This document shows positions 59,433 to 64,000 of a stretch of DNA of 64,000 nucleotides, one piece after another. The notes beneath the pieces were generated by a model. It had not been told where the DNA came from. It saw only the letters and a program-made list of their open reading frames with translations, and made no database searches. Position 1 is the first letter of the stretch; the number at the start of each line of letters is the position of its first letter. The translations under genes were made by a program, and so were the position numbers. This DNA comes from Pseudomonas saponiphila (GTDB lineage: Bacteria; Pseudomonadota; Gammaproteobacteria; Pseudomonadales; Pseudomonadaceae): NCBI RefSeq assembly GCF_900105185.1, contig NZ_FNTJ01000001.1, positions 62,001-126,000 on the forward strand, written 5' to 3'.

Positions 59433-61274
59433 TCACAGGCCGTCGAGCATGGCCTTGTTGCGTACCGCGCCCTTGTCGGCGCTTGTGGCCAGCAGGGCGT
59501 AGGCCTTCAGGGCGGTGGTCACTTTGCGTGGCCGCGCCTCCACCGGCTTCCAGCCTTTCTTGTCCTGTTCGACGCGGCGCGCCGCCAGCTCCTCGTCGCT
59601 GACCAGCAGGTTGATCGAGCGGTTGGGAATGTCGATCAGTACCTTGTCACCGTCCTGTACCAGGCCGATGGCGCCCCCGGCCGCCGCTTCAGGCGAGGCG
59701 TGGCCGATGGACAGGCCCGAGGTGCCGCCGGAGAAGCGGCCGTCGGTGAGCAGGGCGCAGGCTTTGCCCAGGCCCTTGGACTTCAGATAAGACGTCGGGT
59801 AGAGCATTTCCTGCATGCCCGGGCCGCCTTTCGGACCTTCGTAACGGATGATCACGATGTCGCCTTCCTTCACTTCGTCGGCGAGGATGCCGCGCACGGC
59901 GCTGTCCTGGCTTTCGAAGATCTTGGCGTTGCCTTCGAAGACGTGGATCGACTCGTCGACGCCGGCGGTCTTCACCACGCAGCCGTCCAGGGCGATGTTG
60001 CCGTAGAGCACGGCCAGGCCGCCCTCCTTGGAGTAGGCATGCTCGACGCTGCGGATGCAGCCGTTCTCACGGTCGTCGTCGAGGCTGTCCCAACGGGTCG
60101 ACTGGCTGAACGCGGTCTGGGTCGGGATGCCCGCCGGGCCGGCCTTGAAGAAGTGGTGCACGGCTTCGTCGCTGGTCTGGGTGATGTCCCACTGGGCGAT
60201 GCCCTCGGCCAGGGTCTTGCTGTGCACGGTGGGCAGGTCGGTGTGCAGCAGGCCGCCACGGGCCAGCTCGCCGAGGATGCTGAAAATGCCCCCGGCGCGG
60301 TGCACGTCTTCCATGTGGTACTTCTGGATGTTCGGCGCCACCTTGCACAGCTGCGGCACATTGCGCGACAGACGATCGATGTCCCGCAGGTCGAAGTCGA
60401 TCTCGGCTTCCTGGGCGGCGGCCAGCAGGTGGAGGATGGTGTTGGTGGAACCGCCCATGGCGATGTCCAGGGTCATGGCGTTCTCGAACGCCTTGAAGTT
60501 GGCGATGTTGCGCGGCAGGACCGACTCGTCGTTGTCGCCGTAGTAGCGCTGGCACAGCTCGACGATGGTGCGCCCGGCCCGCAGGAACAGCTCTTCGCGG
60601 TCGCTGTGGGTGGCCAGGGTCGAACCGTTGCCCGGCAGGGCCAGGCCCAGGGCTTCGGTCAGGCAGTTCATGGAGTTGGCGGTGAACATGCCGGAGCACG
60701 AACCGCAGGTCGGGCAGGCGCTGCGCTCGTACTCGGCAACCTTCTCGTCAGAAGCGCTGGAGTCGGCGGCGATGACCATGGCGTCCACCAGGTCCAGGCC
60801 GTGGGCGGCGAGCTTGGTCTTGCCGGCTTCCATCGGGCCGCCGGAAACGAAGATCACCGGGATGTTCAGGCGCAGGGCGGCCATCAGCATGCCGGGGGTG
60901 ATCTTGTCGCAGTTGGAGATGCAGACGATGGCGTCGGCGCAGTGGGCGTTGACCATGTACTCCACGGAGTCGGCGATGATCTCGCGGCTCGGCAGGGAAT
61001 ACAGCATGCCGTCATGGCCCATGGCGATGCCGTCGTCCACGGCGATGGTGTTGAATTCCTTGGCCACGCCACCGGCGCGTTCGATCTCGCGGGCCACCAG
61101 CTGGCCCAGGTCCTTCAGGTGCACGTGCCCCGGGACGAACTGGGTGAAGGAGTTGGCAATGGCGATGATCGGCTTCTTGAAGTCGGCATCTTTCATCCCC
61201 GTGGCGCGCCACAGGGCGCGGGCGCCGGCCATGTTGCGGCCGTGGGTGGATGTTTTCGAGCGGTAATCAGGCAT
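59433..61274 (-). CDS. ilvD: dihydroxy-acid dehydratase
   Basis: Predicted 613 aa, matching the 612-616 aa of other IlvD. It dehydrates dihydroxyisovalerate and dihydroxymethylvalerate in branched-chain amino-acid synthesis. Fe-S ligands are in [11 protein letters not shown] and [37 protein letters not shown] is near the C-terminus. ATG 61274 (MPDYRSKT) has GGAG upstream; the longer frame to 61532 is promoter DNA. It complements ilvA at 26829 in the same pathway. Confidence 0.97.
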   Translation of the reverse strand: MPDYRSKTSTHGRNMAGARALWRATGMKDADFKKPIIAIANSFTQFVPGHVHLKDLGQLVAREIERAGGVAKEFNTIAVDDGIAMGHDGMLYSLPSREIIADSVEYMVNAHCADAIVCISNCDKITPGMLMAALRLNIPVIFVSGGPMEAGKTKLAAHGLDLVDAMVIAADSSASDEKVAEYERSACPTCGSCSGMFTANSMNCLTEALGLALPGNGSTLATHSDREELFLRAGRTIVELCQRYYGDNDESVLPRNIANFKAFENAMTLDIAMGGSTNTILHLLAAAQEAEIDFDLRDIDRLSRNVPQLCKVAPNIQKYHMEDVHRAGGIFSILGELARGGLLHTDLPTVHSKTLAEGIAQWDITQTSDEAVHHFFKAGPAGIPTQTAFSQSTRWDSLDDDRENGCIRSVEHAYSKEGGLAVLYGNIALDGCVVKTAGVDESIHVFEGNAKIFESQDSAVRGILADEVKEGDIVIIRYEGPKGGPGMQEMLYPTSYLKSKGLGKACALLTDGRFSGGTSGLSIGHASPEAAAGGAIGLVQDGDKVLIDIPNRSINLLVSDEELAARRVEQDKKGWKPVEARPRKVTTALKAYALLATSADKGAVRNKAMLDGL

Positions 61275-61586
61275 GGAGCACTCCGGGCGGCTAATCAGGG
61301 AACAAATGGGGAGTGAGCTTCTATTGACCTTGGGAGCACTCAGAAATGGCCGTGTGTCCGAAAGCTGCCGATGACGCCGCGGGATCGCCGCGCGCCTCAG
61401 CCTGAGCTCATAAACCCGCCGGGGGATGACTGGCGATGAATTCGCCGATTCTACACCGCTGGCGTCAGGAAGGAATGCCGTGGCCGCTCTGCGGCGTGCG
61501 ATTGCCTGGAGATCACTGAGCGCTGCCAGCACGGCGGCTCCTGGTTTAGACTCGCCGCCCCTCGAACATCATCCAATGGAGCTGGA
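61275..61586. other. intergenic region between divergent ilvD and an unknown membrane protein
   Basis: 312 bp with no convincing gene. Near 61547-61552 TAGACT could be a -10 for the rightward gene, but no clear -35 was found. A C/G-rich stretch follows the ilvD leader. No leader peptide rich in Ile/Leu/Val codons with an attenuator was recognised. Confidence 0.5.
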
Positions 61587-62153
61587 ATGTCCGCGAACAT
61601 GCGATCCCTGAGGTTCTACCTGGGCATTGGCCTGCTGCAGGGGCTGCTGCTGATGTGGCTGGTGCTCCAGAGCGACTGGCCCGGCAGTGCCATGGCCGTG
61701 GTGGGTGCGGCCCTGCTTGCGGGCGGCGGCTTCGTGCAGTTGCTGGCCGGGCAGCGGCGCCAGTGGCGAACCTGGAAGGCCGCGCTGCTGCTGGCCTGCG
61801 CCGCGGCGATAGTGGTGCAGGCCTGCAGCGAGTTGCCTTCCACGCTTGGGGTGATCTACAGCGTAGTGGTGCTCCTGCTGCTGATGACCCTGCTCAGCGC
61901 CACTTGGCTGCCGGGGCGTGATGGCTTCAAGCAACGGCTGCTGGGTGACGGCAGCTGGATGCTGGTGGCCCTTGGCGCTGCCTGGCTGGCCCAGGCGCTG
62001 TTCGGTTTCTGGATCCACGAGCGGCATCTGGATCCCTTCAAGAGCGGGTTCCTGTCCCTGTGCTACTTCAGCGGGCCACCCCTGGCATTCTCCTTCGTCC
62101 TGTACCTGCGGGATGTGTGCCGCTTGCGCGATCTTCAGACGCAGGCGCCCTGA
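61587..62153 (+). CDS. unknown inner-membrane protein, about six helices
   Basis: Predicted 188 aa. Hydrophobic stretches lie at about 9-28, 33-53, 66-80, 87-105, 124-144 and 150-172, and the C-terminal tail is short and charged. TGGAGCTGGA precedes ATG 61587. I do not recognise a family. It overlaps the 3' end of the convergent MFS gene by 19 bp, so transcription of the two may interfere. Confidence 0.72.
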   Translation: MSANMRSLRFYLGIGLLQGLLLMWLVLQSDWPGSAMAVVGAALLAGGGFVQLLAGQRRQWRTWKAALLLACAAAIVVQACSELPSTLGVIYSVVVLLLLMTLLSATWLPGRDGFKQRLLGDGSWMLVALGAAWLAQALFGFWIHERHLDPFKSGFLSLCYFSGPPLAFSFVLYLRDVCRLRDLQTQAP

Positions 62154-63325
62154 TAGCGACGATTGACTAGGCTGTTCAGGCCCAGGGCGATTGCACTCAG
62201 CCCCAGGAAACACAGCCCCAGCGCCATCACCAGATTGCTTGCGCTCAGGTTGATGAAGCCGCTGATCAGGCCGCCAGCGATAAAGATCAGCATGTTGCCC
62301 GCCGAAGCAGAGGTCCCGGCGTTGTGCGGAAAAATGCCCATGGCCCGCGAGGTCGCCACCGGGCGGGTGATGGTGGTGCCGGCGGTGCAGACGATCATCG
62401 GCACCAGGACCGTGGCGACGGACAGCTCGAACTGCTGCAACAGCAGCATCAGCAGGCCGGACAGGGCGATCAGCCCCAGTCCGGTGACGATCTGGGTGCT
62501 GGCCTGCAGGTAGCGGTTCATCACCCCGGCGCCGATTCCGCCCAGCACATAGGCCGCCCCATACAGCAGCAGCGTCAGGGCGTACTGGTAGGGCGAGAGC
62601 TGCAACTGCTCCATGAAAATGAGCGGTGAAATGACGATGAACGAAAAATGGCAGGCGAAGGCCAGCGCCGAGATCAGCCAGTAGCCGAGGAACGACAGGT
62701 CGGCAAACACCCGTCGATAGGCCGCGAAGATATGCCTCTGGCCTGCCGCCGTGCCTGGTGTGTTTTCCAGCAGGAGCCAGGCCTTGAACAAGACCAGCAG
62801 GCCGAGGACGACGAACACCTCGAAGCTGCCCTGCCAGCCCAGGTGGGCCTGCAACCAGGTGCCCAGCAGCGGTGACAGGGAAATGAAGATGCCGCTGGCG
62901 GTGACCAGGGCGATGCGCAGGCGCTCCTGCTGCCGGCCGACGAACAGGTCCTGTACCAGCGCCTGGGACAGCGCGAAGCAGCCACAACCCACGGCCTGGA
63001 CCACGCGAAACAGCAGGAACCACGCATACTCGGTGGCGGCCATGCAGCCCAGCGCCCCGGCGATGGCCACGGCCATGCCTGCCATTAGCAGCTTCTTGCG
63101 CCCCAGGGAGTCTGACAGCGGCCCGATCACCATCAGGGAAAACGACAAGCCAATGGCGAACAGGCTAACGGACAGCGCGATATCGGCGCTGGAGGTATTG
63201 AAGCGTTCGGCCAGGGCGGGAAACGAGGGGAGGATCACGTCCAGCGGGAAGACCCCGAGCAGGGTCATGGTCAGCAGCAGGATGACGGCCGAGGTGTTTT
63301 TCGGGGTGGTGGGGGAGTGGTCCAT
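62135..63325 (-). CDS. Bcr/CflA-type MFS drug exporter
   Basis: Predicted 396 aa with twelve helices of the DHA1 family. The motif-A loop LSDSLGRKKLLMAGM follows helix 2 and a GTWLQAHLGWQ segment lies in the motif-C region. Likely a proton-driven exporter of drugs or metabolites such as sulfonamides or bicyclomycin by family precedent; substrate not readable. Convergent with the unknown membrane gene, overlapping by 19 bp. Confidence 0.85.
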   Translation of the reverse strand: MDHSPTTPKNTSAVILLLTMTLLGVFPLDVILPSFPALAERFNTSSADIALSVSLFAIGLSFSLMVIGPLSDSLGRKKLLMAGMAVAIAGALGCMAATEYAWFLLFRVVQAVGCGCFALSQALVQDLFVGRQQERLRIALVTASGIFISLSPLLGTWLQAHLGWQGSFEVFVVLGLLVLFKAWLLLENTPGTAAGQRHIFAAYRRVFADLSFLGYWLISALAFACHFSFIVISPLIFMEQLQLSPYQYALTLLLYGAAYVLGGIGAGVMNRYLQASTQIVTGLGLIALSGLLMLLLQQFELSVATVLVPMIVCTAGTTITRPVATSRAMGIFPHNAGTSASAGNMLIFIAGGLISGFINLSASNLVMALGLCFLGLSAIALGLNSLVNRRYQGACV

Positions 63326-63439
63326 GGTGCCGCGCTCTCGGTCCTTGAGAAGGTGCCGAGAATCGAGTCGTGGCCGCTTAAAGTCAATCGATGGCGCTGG
63401 CCATTCCCGCGCCGGGCGGGAACGGCCATCGGCCCGGGC

Positions 63440-64000
63440 TCAGCTGTTGGGCAGCAGGCGGCAGGTGATGCTCTTGATGTAGCGGGTTTCCGGGATGGCC
63501 GGGTGCACCGGGTGATCCGGGCCCTGGCCGCCGCGTTCCAGCAGCTGGATATTGCGGTCCAGGTGGCGGGCGCTGGTCAGGAGGATGTTCTGCAGGTCGT
63601 CCTCCGGCAGGTGCATCGAGCACGAAGCGCTGACCAGGATGCCGTCCTTGCTCAGGAGGCGCATGGCCTGTTCGTTGAGGCGGCGGTAGGCGCCTTCGCC
63701 GTTCTTCAGGTCTTTCTTGCGTTTGATGAAGGCGGGCGGGTCGGCAACGATCACGTCAAAGCGTTCTTCGGCGGCCTTCAGCTCTTTCAGGGCTTCGAAC
63801 ACGTCGCCTTCGACACAGGTGACTTTCTCGGCAATGCCATTGAGCGCGGCGTTGCGTTCCACGCCATCGAGGGCAAAGCCCGAGGCATCGACGCAGAACA
63901 CTTCGCTGGCGCCGAACACGCCGGCCTGCACGCCCCAGCCGCCGATGTAGCTGAACAGGTCCAGCACCCGTTTGCCCTTGGCGTAAGGCGCCAGGCGCGC
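63440..64000 (-). CDS. rlmI: 23S rRNA (cytosine-1962-C5)-methyltransferase RlmI, 3' part
   Basis: The last 187 codons including stop; the gene enters from the right edge. The SAM site LDLFSYIGGWGVQA, catalytic VADPPAF and the SASCSMHL cysteine motif identify an RlmI-type class-I methyltransferase with its Rossmann domain. The N-terminal PUA domain is outside the window. It converges with nothing here; the MFS start is 115 bp to the left. Confidence 0.88.
   Translation of the reverse strand, partial: ARLAPYAKGKRVLDLFSYIGGWGVQAGVFGASEVFCVDASGFALDGVERNAALNGIAEKVTCVEGDVFEALKELKAAEERFDVIVADPPAFIKRKKDLKNGEGAYRRLNEQAMRLLSKDGILVSASCSMHLPEDDLQNILLTSARHLDRNIQLLERGGQGPDHPVHPAIPETRYIKSITCRLLPNS

Noticed and set aside
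58964..59602. Several 60-120 aa frames on both strands near the ilvD terminator
   Set aside because: They cover the 112-bp REPIN array and continue into the ilvD antisense strand; no coding features.

Overview
The window looks like chromosomal DNA of a fluorescens-group Pseudomonas (P. protegens / P. chlororaphis-like). It has high GC with strong GC3 bias and many REP/REPIN palindromes of the GTAGGAGC...GGCGAA type. Gene order, from memory, follows P. aeruginosa PAO1 from about PA0297 to PA0353: spuABCDEFGH-hacB, serA, rpiA-ilvA, HAD-rppH-ptsP, TSUP-lgt-thyA, folA, ilvD. No tRNA, rRNA, CRISPR array or prophage was seen. Bases 1-176 hold no callable gene and only a weak spuA leader.

Layout. 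177-9360: complete polyamine operon spuA-H (gamma-glutamyl-GABA hydrolase, gamma-glutamylputrescine synthetase, transaminase, two polyamine-binding proteins, ABC importer), closed by a terminator and a tandem REPIN array. 9688-14681: acyl-homoserine-lactone acylase-type Ntn hydrolase (hacB-like), a thioredoxin-like protein, an alpha/beta hydrolase and a DUF2059 protein. 14843-18123: a 2OG-Fe(II) oxygenase gene split by a complete 2,641-bp IS21-family element with a 7-bp target duplication. 18126-25875: DUF523 protein, orphan amino-acid-binding protein, DUF4399 protein, serA divergent from D-2-hydroxyglutarate dehydrogenase, FAH-family hydrolase, two tandem SdiA-regulated-type proteins. 25931-38590: rpiA, ilvA, a DUF2269 / NAD-epimerase-DoxX / DUF2269 operon, a HAD phosphatase, rppH-ptsP, NRDE protein, TSUP exporter, lgt-thyA, PAP2 phosphatase. 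38606-41453: cadR-cadA metal resistance. 41590-48337: phosphonate (2-aminoethylphosphonate-type) uptake and degradation cluster: LysR regulator, ABC importer, FAD oxidoreductase, PhnZ/TmpB-like HD oxygenase. 48405-54548: DUF3482 GTPase with DUF2868 membrane partner, folA, tcyP-like cystine symporter, secreted phosphorylcholine-phosphatase-like enzyme. 54545-58946: five-copy REPIN array, then a three-gene MBOAT / DUF459 / SGNH-lipoprotein cassette that probably O-acetylates an unidentified envelope glycan. 58964-64000: second long REPIN array, ilvD, an unknown membrane protein, a Bcr/CflA-type MFS pump, and the 3' end of rlmI.

Most promising for new biology: (i) the MBOAT-DUF459-SGNH cassette; (ii) the phosphonate operon with an HD oxygenase but no local alpha-hydroxylase; (iii) the DUF3482/DUF2868 GTPase-membrane pair; (iv) three tandem REPIN arrays that share an exact 82-bp core and differ in linker length (11, 20, 30 bp). 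All functions are inferred by reading the sequence; no database search was run.
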